In this document: positions 21,927-32,551 of the stretch, piece after piece
Position numbering within the stretch: position 1 is the stretch's first letter
How the letters are laid out: every line of letters starts with the position of its first letter
NCBI GenBank assembly: GCA_900188575.1
Contig: FYEU01000308.1
Location: 124,001-188,000 of the forward strand
Origin: Geosmithia putterillii
Taxonomy: Eukaryota > Ascomycota > Sordariomycetes > Hypocreales > Bionectriaceae
Length of the DNA: 64,000 nucleotides
Direction: 5' to 3'
Program-made: the position numbers and the translations under genes
Notes under the pieces: model-generated
What the model was told of the DNA's origin: nothing
Database searches by the model: none
What the model saw: the letters and a program-made list of their open reading frames with translations, nothing else

Positions 21927-24167
21927 AGAGCTGGAGTCTCTATCTGTGATTTACTTGCTTCCATGGCATAGCGGCGGCGTTGATGGCCGATAGTTTGACA
22001 TTTACTCTTTCTACTTTGGCCGTATTCACCGTATCAACATTGTGATTTGCTCTTTGGTGCTATCCCTGAGCCTGCTTAGGTTGGAGAGCATGATGAGAGC
22101 TCTCTATTCCATGGATATACTTGAGTGGGATACGCATTTCTACCTTGTTGGATAAGGTAGGGCTCAAGGTTAAGGTTACCGTTGCCAACGTCTCGTCGCT
22201 ATCGCCCGCGCTCAACTACATCGTCAGTTGTGGTCATCGTACAATTCTAGTTCCTGATCCAATAGTTACGCCCTCACCCCCTTCCACAACTACGTTTCGT
22301 GGACTTACTGACTCTGATATTCATTTCAGCCTGCTCACAGTGTCTTTGTGCACTTCTTGGGATAAAGATTTGGAAAGAAGATGAAGATGTAAACGAAAAA
22401 GCGAGAACAAGGGAAACTTGATAGGCTGCATTATCGAGTCAGTTCCCTAATACAGAAACCCTGTGCAGCCCATACGGCTAGGCGTACAAGGTACAAGTAT
22501 CAATCAGTCGCTGTCCCTCTGGAGGGGCAACATTGGACTATGTACGAGCGTCAAAGCACGGTCAGCAGTTGGGGTGCCTAAATTCAATGTCAGTACACAT
22601 GGGTGATGATGGCCCCCCACGAGCATGCACTTCGATGTCTGAGCCACGTCCGTATGAGCGTAAGCCAGCCAGTGGAGCTTTCTCGTGATTGGCACGTATA
22701 CGAAGGAGAGTGCAGGTGGCCGGCACTCGACGGATAATGGCCTATCCGATTCGGATCTTAAAGGCATATTGCGATGTATACCTTATTCAATTGCGCCCTA
22801 TCGCCGGCGGGCCTAAAGCGGAACTGAATTGCAATACGTAATATTGAATCTACACAACAAAGCCGGTTCCTTATTGATTGGAATACGTCGGAGCCCGGTC
22901 GCCTAACCGTCGACAGGGACACTGGACCGGAAAGTAGAAACATACTGTGGCCGTACATCCTCAGCCACCATTTTCGTAGTAATACACAGTTACCGTGGCA
23001 CTTCTGGTTGTTATTGTGCTCTTTTGGGGGTTAAAGGATCTGGATTTAATTGCAGGCATGCGTTCTATATCCTGTAAGAGGTAAGAGCTGGCCTGTTCTT
23101 CAAAGACTTCAATGTTGCTTGTATTACAGGCAAACAGTGTTATGGCCTGTAACATTGGACAACTCCCGACCAGTCATAAAGGCACAGCCGCTCATCAAGT
23201 AAACAGGCAAACTACCCATGAGCCATGTGTCACTCTAAGCGAGCTTAATAACTGGGGATATATGCAATTGCCTACATGCAATGCTGCTGATGCGGTGGAG
23301 AAACAAAAGGTCCCTGCCAGTGCCGGCGCCCTGCCGGTTTGCAAAACGGCAAATCCCCAGAGAATAGCGTGTAAGTGGAGGGTGTCGATCACACAATCCA
23401 TACTAACACTAATCAGCCCAATATCATGGTATACGTGTATTGTACAGGCATCATATGTAGATATTACTACTCAGCTTTTCGTACATGTCAGTTTAGGCAT
23501 TCTGAATGGCGTTATGGGAGGAAGAGGGACTCGCCTAGTGGACTGTTTGTATGTCGCTTTTGGTGGAAAAGCGGTCCAACTTACATGTTGGGTTCTGTTC
23601 TATCATTATGCCCCTTGTACATTCTAAGTCATCTTGTACTCATGATTCTGCTGCAGCCAGCCGCCTTTCCAGAAACGCCTCACCGAGATCTTAGTGTCCC
23701 TCTTCGAGGGCCCCAGACCCCTTCAATTTCACCATTGGGGGTATTACTTTGGACTCAGCCCGATGCTCCTGGCTGAGGTCAGCTTATGATCGATCTCCTT
23801 TGGTGATCATGGCATGGCTGCGATGCCACTCTACCGGCATATCGGCATTCATAGCCACATGACGGGTTGTTAGCACTGCTCCCAGCCCAAGCCTGGATCT
23901 GGACCGGACTTCCTAATCCGCGTGGCCGTGTACATACGTGCACTCGCTCAAACAGGGATTCACGTCGGCGAAAGAGTCAGCGTAGATTGCAACACGTTTA
24001 ACCGTTACGTATATGAGTGTGAGTGTGCAGAGGATGGGAACAAGAAGCTACTCGGATATATAAGGTCATTGTGCTGCCCTACTATTCCATGGATTGACAG
24101 ACTCGGCATCCATTCGACACGCGCCTTACAACACCCTCCACACCTAACCTCAACAGGAACTGACAAG
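21927..24167. other. Long intergenic region, 2.2 kb
   Basis: No convincing gene. A 171-codon open frame at 23112-23627 has no recognisable motif and no codon bias. The DNA at 22500-23900 has lower GC and a more random look than its flanks. A TATATAAG box at 24057-24064 begins the promoter of the next gene. No tRNA, 5S rRNA or intact transposon is recognised. Confidence 0.5.
24057..24064 (+). promoter_or_regulatory. TATA box of the choice-of-anchor-B gene
   Basis: TATATAAG lies 104 bp upstream of the ATG at 24168, a normal distance for a fungal promoter with a short 5' UTR. Confidence 0.55.
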
Positions 24168-25734
24168 ATGAAGGCCAGTGTTGTTTCAGTCTTCCTCACC
24201 GGCATGGCCAGTAGTGCAATGGCCATGCAAAGCATCTTCTCTGGCCAGTTTGACTCCTTGAGCCTCAGAGCTGCCGAGTCTTCAAGCGCCGTATCCATGG
24301 ACGTCCTGCGCCAGCGCAAGCTGGACAAGTCGGCTAGGGACCGCACCAACGGCGTCTTTGAACTCGACCGCTACAGCAAGCATGGGGGCAAGAAGTGCGT
24401 GAACGGCACGGCTGGAGAGTACAAGTGCCACAATGTTGATCTTGCGGGCTTCCTGCGTCACCAAGACACCGGTTCCAAGACCCGTGAGGGAAACGATGTG
24501 TGGGGTAAGTATAACAAAGACTGACGACATTATACATATATACATACCTATACCTATATGCCGTTTTACGCAGATGGCTAACATATTGTCATGGATTAGG
24601 CTGGACTTCTGAAGAGGGTCGTGAGATTGCCATTCTCGGACAGACCGACGGTACCTCGTTTGCCGAGGTGCTTGACGGTGGAAGCCTCAAGTACCTAGGC
24701 CGCCTAAAGTCGCACAAGGGCACCTCCATCTGGCGCGACATCAAGGTCATTGACCAGCACGCCTACATCGGTTCCGAGGCTGATGGCCACGGCCTGCAAA
24801 TCTTCGATTTGAACAAGGTGCTCAAGGCCGACCCCGAGAACCCTTCCACCTGGGGTCGTGAAGACCTGACTGCCCACTTTGGTGCCTTTGGAAGCAGCCA
24901 CAACATTGTTGCCAATGAGAAGACGAACCTGATTGCGGCTACCGGAACTGAACATGCGCTCAAGTGTCGCGCCGGCCTCTGGCTGATTGACGTCTCTAAC
25001 CCGGAACGTCCTCAGGATGCCGGCTGCGTCTCCGAGGACGGCTATGTTCACGACGCCCAGTGCGTCATATACCACGGCCCCGACGAGGACTACCAGGGCT
25101 ACGAGATCTGCTTCAACTACAACGAGGATGCGCTCACCATTGTCGACATTGACAACCGCGCCCAGCCCGAGCAGATCTCTCGCACCACCTACAAGGGTGC
25201 CACTTACACCCACCAGGGCTGGCTGACCCACGACCACAAGTACCTTCTCCTTGATGATGAACTCGACGAGCAGGAGAAGCACGGCGCTGCTGCCGACCAA
25301 CACACTACCACCTACGTGGTTGATGTCAGCGGTAAGACTTGACTGAATCTTCGACAGCCAAAACAACTATTGGAGATGATGGCTGACCTTTGTTGTCCCT
25401 GGACGTTGCAGACCTTAGCTACCCCGTCTTCAAGGGCGTATACAAGAGCCCCCAGGTCTCCAGTGACCACAACCAGTACATTCTCGACGGAGTTACCTAC
25501 CAAGCCAACTACGGCTCCGGCCTCCGCATGGTCAACATTTCGTCCATTGACAAGGACCCCAGCGCCTCCGAGTTCAAGGAGATTGGATTCTTCGACGTTC
25601 GTCCCGAGGATGACCGTGTTGGTGGTGAGGCGACCTTCAACGGCGCGTGGAGTGTTTACCCCTTCTTTGAATCTGGTTTCATTATCCTCTCCTCTATTGA
25701 GCGTGGCCTGTACTCGCTCAAGTACACCGGTTAA
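24168..25734 (+). CDS. Secreted choice-of-anchor-B (LVIVD-repeat) protein
   Basis: Three exons, 24168-24504, 24600-25331 and 25412-25734 (463 residues). A signal peptide is clear: MKASVVSVFLTGMASSAMA, with likely cleavage near residue 19. The body contains beta-propeller-like LVIVD repeats (REIAILGQTDGTSFAEV, GLWLIDVSNPERPQDAG, ALTIVDIDNRAQPEQIS, GLRMVNISS) and the conserved IWRDIKVIDQHAYIGSEADGHGLQIFDL stretch seen in choice-of-anchor-B proteins. Two cysteines in KKCVNGTAGEYKC near the start may form a disulfide. The protein is probably extracellular or wall-associated; no enzymatic role is known for the family. Splice donors GTAAGT and GTAAGA are canonical. Confidence 0.87.
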
Positions 25735-26144
25735 CGCCACAGTGGGAGAAACGGCTGGACTTGGCATGCGACCTAATACCAGCTAATACCAGGGAGCACG
25801 TGTTAGTTCTGGGACAGCCAATACCGTTACCTTTCTGATGCCTTTGCTTGATTTGAAATAATATGAAATAGAGTGATACAGGAATGAGGAGTAATGAGGG
25901 ATAATGAGATGTGATGATAAGTGAATCAGTGCAGCAATGTTTTGCGTGTACGGAGTACGAATGCTTTGCATGAATGAAGCCTCAGAATTTGAAGTGTGGG
26001 GGTGGGGAAAGGCTCCGAGGAAAGCGCCACCCTGTTGTGGGGAGCAACAAGTAAGGGAAGGAGCTCCTGCCCGGAATTAGTTTCCCCTCAATACGGCTCA
26101 GCTCACTCTCCAACTTCTGTTGGCGGCAAAGAAAACGTGAACCC
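25735..26144. other. Intergenic region before the Zn2Cys6 regulator
   Basis: About 410 bp with one TACGGAGTA copy (25949-25957). It includes the 3' end of the choice-of-anchor-B gene and the promoter of the regulator. Nothing else is recognised. Confidence 0.45.
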
Positions 26145-27818
26145 TTGTCCATCTCAACAATCATCGACATTGTCGTGTACATCAAAGTGAAGAGCGAAAA
26201 ATTGAGATCCAGAAATGTGCTGATGACAATGACACCAACGCCGCCACGGCAGCAGCAGCAGCAGCAGCCGCCGCCGCAGACGACAACAACGTCCACCTCC
26301 AGCAGTACATGGGCTGAGCCGTCGCCAGCAACGTCTTCTGGCTCTCCCGTGGCACAATGTGCCACCAACACCAACACCAGACCTCTAGGGGATGTGGCAA
26401 GCAATGACATCTCATCACCACCTTCCAAGAAGAGGTTCCTAGTGCCAAGAGCCTGTGACAGGTGCAAGCGGCTGCGGAGGGGTTGCAGCGAGTACCGGCC
26501 TTGTCGGCGGTGCACCGACGCCGGCGTCGCAGACCAATGCCAGGTCGTGACCACGACTACCACCTCGGATGCGCCCGCCGACCGCGACACTCACTCTGCA
26601 TATCGGCGATTGTTGGAGCTGGTCCCCGTCCCCGTCGTCGACTACTGCGCCGCCGTCTTCTTCCAGAGGCTCCACCCTACGATTCCCATTTTGACGCCCG
26701 AGTTCATTTCCCGTCTTAAAGCCGATGCCTTCTCATCACGCTCCATGGACACCCCGAGTGGGATGGAGAGTTTTTGCGTTCTGGCCGCCATGTGCGGACA
26801 GGTTCTGCTCCAGACTGGCGAGTCCGAGGACCTATTTCAGCAGGGACTCATCTCCGAGAGGAGTCAAGCCTTTGGACGGCTGGTTCTCGAGGCCCTCGTC
26901 CCGGCCTACCAATTACTTCCCCGCCACTCGCCTGTCAGCATTCAGCTCTGCCTCGCATCCTTCTTTCTCTACGCCTGCGAAGCCGCACTATCGCATCACA
27001 GCCGTGCCTTTTTGTTCCTACGCGAGGCGACCACGCTTCTTCTGCTATTGCAGCTGACCGAAGTAACGGACGTCCTCGAACGGCTCATTTCAAACAGACT
27101 ATTCTGGGTGCTCCTCGTATCCGAGCGTTCTCATGGCATCCGCTACCGACGACCCATTACACTGCAAATCACAGCCGAGACACCCTCTCTTGACACGCAC
27201 GAGGCCGACCTTCTAGGGTTCTGGAGCCTCGCATCTTTATTCAGTCCTATTGACACTTCACTTGTCGCCCTTCTCAATCATGAGGTTATTTCTCTGCCCC
27301 CTACACCCGAGTCTCTCGACAGCATCGAAGCCGAAGTCAACGCGGCCCTGGGCCCAACAACACCCGATTTGCACGACACCCAAAAGGCCAACCTGAGGGT
27401 GACGCAGCTATGGCTGCGAACCATCATTTGGCAACTGCGCCTTCGACTGGGATACCTCGTTGAGGAATCGTACCAGCATAACCTCACCTTCCGATACCCC
27501 ATCGATGTAGCAAAAGACCTCATGCTGTCAACCCGCGATTTGCCTCCATCCAGCTTTGAGGTGCACGGAGTCGGCATGACTGAGAAGCTTTTTGACGTTG
27601 CATCGGCACTCGTGGACGTCCTTGCTCGCATACCCATCACGCCTACAACTGCGGACCGCAGCACAACTCTGGGAACGCCTCCCGAAGATGTCCTTTTGTA
27701 CCTGCGGAACCTCATTCGAAAGCTTCCCGGAGGAGAAGAGGTATACGATGATTTGCTCGAGAAACATATCCAACAGACGGCGCCAAAGCTAGCCACTGGC
27801 GGAGTGGATGCGTACTGA
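26145..27818 (+). CDS. Zn2Cys6 transcription activator of a MAL-like locus
   Basis: Intronless frame of 557 residues. After a Gln/Thr/Ser-rich N-terminus comes one binuclear zinc cluster, Cys104-x2-Cys107-x6-Cys114-x5-Cys120-x2-Cys123-x8-Cys132 (ACDRCKRLRRGC..PCRRC). It is followed by a fungal middle-homology region with HPTIPILTPEFISRL, FLREATTLLLLLQL, RRPITLQI and the ending NLTFRYPIDVAKDLMLSTRDLP. That layout resembles the AmyR/MalR and sucrose/maltose-utilisation activators, which switch on permease and glucosidase genes in the presence of maltose or isomaltose. The adjacent permease and alpha-glucosidase support that role. The true start may be an internal Met (about residue 27 or 29), since the first 26 residues look non-conserved. 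Confidence 0.84.
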   Translation: MSISTIIDIVVYIKVKSEKLRSRNVLMTMTPTPPRQQQQQQPPPQTTTTSTSSSTWAEPSPATSSGSPVAQCATNTNTRPLGDVASNDISSPPSKKRFLVPRACDRCKRLRRGCSEYRPCRRCTDAGVADQCQVVTTTTTSDAPADRDTHSAYRRLLELVPVPVVDYCAAVFFQRLHPTIPILTPEFISRLKADAFSSRSMDTPSGMESFCVLAAMCGQVLLQTGESEDLFQQGLISERSQAFGRLVLEALVPAYQLLPRHSPVSIQLCLASFFLYACEAALSHHSRAFLFLREATTLLLLLQLTEVTDVLERLISNRLFWVLLVSERSHGIRYRRPITLQITAETPSLDTHEADLLGFWSLASLFSPIDTSLVALLNHEVISLPPTPESLDSIEAEVNAALGPTTPDLHDTQKANLRVTQLWLRTIIWQLRLRLGYLVEESYQHNLTFRYPIDVAKDLMLSTRDLPPSSFEVHGVGMTEKLFDVASALVDVLARIPITPTTADRSTTLGTPPEDVLLYLRNLIRKLPGGEEVYDDLLEKHIQQTAPKLATGGVDAY

Positions 27819-27956
27819 GTGAGATTGCACACGGGAGGGAAAATTGCACTTCAATAAGCAGCGATGGCGATGTTTTCTTCCAACCCACATATTTTTGAGG
27901 CGCATATACATAATCCTGCTTTCTATCTAAGAGAAACCATGATACCAATTTACATT

Positions 27957-29686
27957 CTAGTTATTGTCGACCCCCGACTGCCCCCCCGCCTTGGCTGCCC
28001 CAGTGGCATGAGCTGTGAATGGATCGACCTTTGTCTCAGCAAACTTCCTCGCCGGGACGCGCTGTTCAAACAGCATGTCAAGTTCCGCATATGTCCGACC
28101 CTTGGGCTCAGGAAGACGCAAGAAGACCCAGATGCAAGATAGGAGGCAGGTACCGGCCCAGAAAAATGCGGACCGAGCACCCCAATCCCACGAGGTCGAC
28201 GATAGCTGGTAGTTGGTCAGGACATTGACAACAATGTTGCTGGCATTGTAGGCAGCGCGGGCCAGGACAATCGTCTTGGCCTTGAGACGCGTCGAAGAGA
28301 GCTCCGAAACCAGAGAGTAGGTCACGGGACCGACTGCAAAGTCGTAGGTAAAGGTGAAGACGATGAGCATAGCGCCAACAGCCCAAACAGAAGCGTTTGT
28401 GTTGGAAAACGACAAACAGCCAGTTATGAAGAGGATGACGAACTGGCCGCACAGACCGCCAAAATGAATGTGGCGGCGACCAAAGCGGGACATGAGAAAC
28501 CACGAGCCTGCCGTACCGACCATTCCGAGGGCCGAGTTAGCCATGGACAAGGAGAAGGAGTTACTGGCATCCATCCCGGCCTGGACGAGGAAGTAGGAGA
28601 AGTAGCCCATGAGGTTCTGACCACCGAGAGTCTGGACGGTCCAGATGCCAACGACAATCTCGGTGCGCCGACGGTCGACGCCCTTGAACAAGTCTCGGTA
28701 GGTGGTGCCCTCCTTGGCCTGCTTTTCCATCTCGTTTGTGTGCTCAATCATGGCAATAGTCTCGTCGGCATTGAAGTTGGGTTGATTTTTGCTCGTGAGA
28801 CGAGCCAGAGAGCGACGTGCATCTTCGCGACGGCCCTTGCGAACAAACCACCAAGGAGATCTAGGTACGAGGCAAACGTTAATACAAACACACTCAAACG
28901 ATGTCGCTCAATCGAATGAAGAAGGTCAAAAAGAAGAATGATGATGGATGGCAGGGCGACTTACTCGGGTGCAAAGACGAGACCGCAGAGGATGAGGACG
29001 GGCCACAGCCACTGAATCCCAAAGGGAATCTGGTAAGCCCGCGAGTCGGTGTACTTGACCGAGCCCCTGTTGACTGCCGCAGAGAAGAATTGCCCAATGA
29101 CCCAGCACATGTTGATATATGTGGTCAGGTACGGGCGGAGAACGACGGGCGCCACCTCGGAGGCATACTGAGCAGCGACACTCTGGAAAGCACCCCAGGG
29201 GATTCCGCAAAGCACCTCGCCGACAACGAGAATGTGGATATTTGGGGCGAAGACGAGGGCAAAGACGGTGGCAATCATCATGACGAGGAAGCCGATCGTG
29301 GTCATTTTGGCACCGTATCGATCGGTAATCCAACCAGCGACAATAAGACCAATGATCTCACCGGCACGAGCACCGTTGGAAAGGGCGGACTGCCAGGCGG
29401 CCGAGATGGCGTAGGCTTCCTTTTCAGCATTGTAGGAGCCGTACTTCTCGTTGAAGACGGGAGAGGCGTACAGGTTTCCGAGGAGGGCGAGGTCATAACC
29501 CTCCATGATGAGGGTGCTGCTCACAAGGGCTGACCAACCAATGGCCTTGGGATAGGTCTTGATGGCCCTCCAGATGCCCATCTCATGCTCGGCGTCGGCA
29601 GCATTGCGAGCCTCGGCAGCCAGGACGTCGGCCTGGATGGGCTCATCGTGCTCCGACATGATGGCAGTGTCCTTGGAGTCCACCAT
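27957..29686 (-). CDS. MFS alpha-glucoside:H+ symporter (maltose permease type)
   Basis: Two exons on the minus strand, 29686-28965 and 28860-27957 (541 residues; 104-bp intron). Sugar-porter hallmarks are present: a long hydrophilic N-terminus (MVDSKDTAIMSEHDE), GYDLALLGNLYASPVF in TM1, the loop D-R-Y-G-A-K, PESPWWFVRKGR after TM6, GGQNLMGYFSYFLVQAGM in TM7, and LRLPEPKGRTYAELDMLF after TM12. The GYD..LxNLYASPxF and PWWxVRK motifs are those of the MAL61/AGT1 group rather than hexose carriers. It would import maltose or related alpha-glucosides into the cytosol for the divergent GH13 enzyme. Its 3' end lies 138 bp from that of the regulator gene. Confidence 0.9.
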
Positions 29687-30169
29687 TTTGATTTTGTTTC
29701 TTCAAAGACGCGGGGAAGGAGGGTGCTTATGGTGCGACAGGAAACCGGGGCAGGTCATACATACATATCCTGGAGCAGAGGGATGGAGTGTCGGTCGGCC
29801 TTATTATATACATGCGCATGTACAAGTCCACTCCTGTGCCGCTCGCGCCCCTCTTCAGCCGCTCTTGATATGTCAATCCCTCTCTGATTGAATTGAGAGA
29901 AACAATAATACGAAAATAGTCGACAAGCCAACAGAGTTTATTGACTGGCTTGGCTTGGCCAACCGGGGGATTACGTCGGATGTCAAAACGACAGAGATGA
30001 CAGAACGGCCTGGAACTAAATGTCATCCTCCTTGGCGTGAATGTTTGCGGGGATGCTCGTACTCCAAATAATAATACGGGGTATTGTGACTGATCCCAGT
30101 TTCCCAACCCGCCGGACCGAGAGAGAATTGGGGGATGCAGGCAAGGGTCGCATTGTGCCGATTTCCTGT

Positions 30170-30279
30170 CTGGGGAAGGCCAGGGCATTTTGGCGGGGAG
30201 AGATGTGGAGATGGGCGCCCGTTTGTGGGACGAGCGCGACAGGAGACTCCGCGCTGCTCGGATCGGGTGACAGGCGGAG
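30170..30279 (+). promoter_or_regulatory. Cluster of CreA-consensus (SYGGRG) sites
   Basis: CTGGGG (30170-30175), GCGGGG (30193-30198), GTGGAG (30205-30210) and GCGGAG (30274-30279) all fit SYGGRG, the binding consensus of the carbon catabolite repressor CreA/Cre1. Four in 110 bp upstream of a glucosidase gene suggests glucose repression. The motif is short, so single sites mean little. Confidence 0.45.
30264..30277 (+). promoter_or_regulatory. AmyR-type site CGG-N8-CGG
   Basis: CGG at 30264-30266 and CGG at 30275-30277 are spaced by exactly eight bases, matching the CGGN8(C/A)GG site of AmyR. The second CGG also starts CGGAGAGTCCG, an inverted repeat with 5-bp spacing. It lies about 250 bp upstream of the alpha-glucosidase ATG. 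The neighbouring Zn2Cys6 protein is the obvious candidate ligand (inference). Confidence 0.5.
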
Positions 30280-30524
30280 AGTCCGCCGCCAAGCCTTGGT
30301 GGCTGGCAGTGGGTTCGGAGGTGGGGGAGGCCATTGATTGTGCCGCAGTGCGTCGCGTGTCGGAAACAAGATCGGCGTCTTGCACTTCTCGGCGTATCTA
30401 AGGTGACATTTGCCGATGTGGTTACAAAAATGCGACGCCCCTGGGGGCCCTGGGGGAACTCTCTCCTTCTTATCCGGGATCCTGAACCCGACATCTCCTC
30501 CGCCTCCGACCGCCACCAACAACG

Positions 30525-32366
30525 ATGGGGTCCATTACCTGGGATAAGGAGTCTGGATGGGCAGGCGAGCCCTACTGGAAGTCGGCCACGTTCTACCAGG
30601 TCTACCCGGCCAGCTTCAAGGACTCCAACGGCGACGGCTGGGGCGACCTTCCGGGGCTCATCTCCAAGATTGACTACCTCGAGGAGCTGGGCGTGGACGT
30701 CATATGGGTGTCGCCCATCTTTGACAGCCCGCAAAAGGACATGGGCTACGATGTGTCCGACTACCAGAAGATCTACGAGCCCTACGGCAGCATCGAAGAC
30801 GTCGATACGCTGCTGGCCGAGGCCCACAGGCGCGGCATGAAGGTGATCCTCGACCTGGTTGTCAATCACACGTCGCAGGAGCACGAGTGGTTCAAGGAGT
30901 CGCGCTCGTCCAAGGACAACCCCAAACGGGATTGGTACATCTGGAAGCCAGCCCGGTATGATGCCGAGGGTCGCCGCCACCCCCCGACCAACTGGCGCGG
31001 CTACTTTGCCGGACCCACGTGGACGTGGGACGAGCACACGCAGGAGTACTACCTTCACCTGTATGCGCCCGACCAGCCGGATCTGAACTGGGAGAGCGAG
31101 GAGTGCCGCAAGGCCATCTATGACAACACGATGCGCTTCTGGCTAGATCGCGGAGCCGACGGGTTCCGCATCGACACAGTCAACAAGTACTCGAAGCGGC
31201 AGGACTATGTGGACGCGCCCATCACGGACCCCAAGTCTCCGCACCAGTCGGCGCCAGAAATGTGGTGCAATGGCCCCCGGATCCACGAGTTCATCCACGA
31301 GATGACGCGCGATGTCCTGGCTCCCTACGGCGCCGTGTCCGTCGGCGAGCTATCCAACACGCCCAACCCGAGCCAGGTGGTGCCGTACGTGTCGGCGGCG
31401 GCGCAGGAGCTCGACATGGTCTTCGAGTTCTCCGTCATCCGCCTGGGTACGGGAAACATCCTCGGCCCCAAGTACATATACCAGCCGTTCACGCTCTCCA
31501 AGCTCAAGCTCTTGACGGAGAAGTGGCAGAGCTTCATCGAGGGCACCGATGCGTGGACGACTGCCTTTATCGAGAACCACGACAATGCCCGATGTGTCAA
31601 CCGCTGGGGCGACGTGTCGACGCCCGAGCTGTGGGCCGCCTCGGCCAAGACAATTGCCCTGTGGCAGACGACCCTGACGGGCACGCTGTTCATCTACCAG
31701 GGCCAAGAGATCGGCATGACCAACATGCCCGAATCGTGGGGCGTGGAGGAGTACAAGGACGTCGAGAGCAGCGGCTTCTACGCCGAGGCTGTCGAGTCGG
31801 GCGACGAGGAGCGTCTACGCAAGACGCTGCACGGGCTCAAACTCCTGGCGCGTGACCACTCGCGCATCCCGTTCCAGTGGGACGACAGCCCCAACGCGGG
31901 CTTCAGCTCGGCCGATGCACACAAGGAGCCCTGGATGCGCGTCCACGATGACTTTTCCAGCATCAACGTCGCCCGCCAGCGCAATGACGACTCGTCCATC
32001 CTCAGCTTCTACAAGAAGACTCTGCGCCTACGCAAGAAACACCAGCACCTCTGGGTCTTTGGGACATTTGCCCTTATCGACCCGGACCACGAGTCCCTGT
32101 TCTCCTACGTTAAGCGTGACGCCAGGCACAACTCAGGCCAGATAGCCGTCGTCGTGCTCAACATGTCCAAGGAAGAGCAGATCGGACCGGATGTCCGAGC
32201 TGCCATGGATGGTGACGAGCCCCATCTGCTGGTGAGCACGAGGGACCAAGGAATTGGAAAATCACGTGTCGGCTCCAAGATGGAAAGTAATGGAAGCAGC
32301 AGGAGCGGAAGACCAGTTCTTGCCCCGTGGGAGGGACGAGTATATGCAAACTATGACGTAGCCTAG
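30525..32366 (+). CDS. GH13 alpha-glucosidase (maltase / oligo-1,6-glucosidase type)
   Basis: Intronless frame of 613 residues. The GH13 barrel begins at KSATFYQVYPASFKDSNGDGWGDLPGL. The conserved regions are in order: DLVVNHTS; DGFRIDTVN with nucleophile Asp217; VGELSN with acid/base Glu275; FIENHDNAR with Asp353. The QPDLNWE segment before the catalytic Asp is typical of the maltase/isomaltase subfamily. There is no signal peptide, so the enzyme should be cytosolic and would hydrolyse imported maltose or isomaltose, consistent with the divergent permease. The length fits the family. Specificity between alpha-1,4 and alpha-1,6 bonds cannot be settled by eye. Confidence 0.93.
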   Translation: MGSITWDKESGWAGEPYWKSATFYQVYPASFKDSNGDGWGDLPGLISKIDYLEELGVDVIWVSPIFDSPQKDMGYDVSDYQKIYEPYGSIEDVDTLLAEAHRRGMKVILDLVVNHTSQEHEWFKESRSSKDNPKRDWYIWKPARYDAEGRRHPPTNWRGYFAGPTWTWDEHTQEYYLHLYAPDQPDLNWESEECRKAIYDNTMRFWLDRGADGFRIDTVNKYSKRQDYVDAPITDPKSPHQSAPEMWCNGPRIHEFIHEMTRDVLAPYGAVSVGELSNTPNPSQVVPYVSAAAQELDMVFEFSVIRLGTGNILGPKYIYQPFTLSKLKLLTEKWQSFIEGTDAWTTAFIENHDNARCVNRWGDVSTPELWAASAKTIALWQTTLTGTLFIYQGQEIGMTNMPESWGVEEYKDVESSGFYAEAVESGDEERLRKTLHGLKLLARDHSRIPFQWDDSPNAGFSSADAHKEPWMRVHDDFSSINVARQRNDDSSILSFYKKTLRLRKKHQHLWVFGTFALIDPDHESLFSYVKRDARHNSGQIAVVVLNMSKEEQIGPDVRAAMDGDEPHLLVSTRDQGIGKSRVGSKMESNGSSRSGRPVLAPWEGRVYANYDVA

Positions 32367-32486
32367 ACCTGAACAAGCGCAATGCGAATAACCACGATGT
32401 GGAAAACAAGAGGACAACAGTAGAAACATGATCATTACATATCCTTGAATTCATAACGACATGACTCGGTGAGTTTATATGTATGG

Positions 32487-32520
32487 GTGTGTGTGTGTGT
32501 GTGTGTGTGGTTGTGTGTGT
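32487..32520. repeat. GT dinucleotide microsatellite
   Basis: A near-continuous (GT)n tract interrupted once by GGTT, between the 3' ends of the alpha-glucosidase and the oxidoreductase genes. Confidence 0.9.
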
Positions 32521-32551
32521 TGATCTTTGCCTTGTGATAGATCATATTCGC

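Larger units (their letters stand above)
29687..30524. other. Divergent promoter of permease and alpha-glucosidase
   Basis: An 838-bp region between the two divergent start codons of the MAL-like locus. It holds an AmyR-type site and several CreA-consensus sites on the glucosidase side (listed separately). A 443-codon frame on the minus strand across this region is the antisense of the glucosidase gene and is not a gene. Confidence 0.6.

Noticed and set aside
23112..23627. 171-codon open frame in the 2.2-kb gap
   Set aside because: No recognisable motif, low third-position GC compared with the real genes, and no plausible promoter or intron structure.
29727..31058. 443-codon minus-strand frame over the MAL promoter and glucosidase 5' end
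   Set aside because: Antisense shadow of the GH13 gene; its reading has no domain and is Arg/Pro/Gly-biased.
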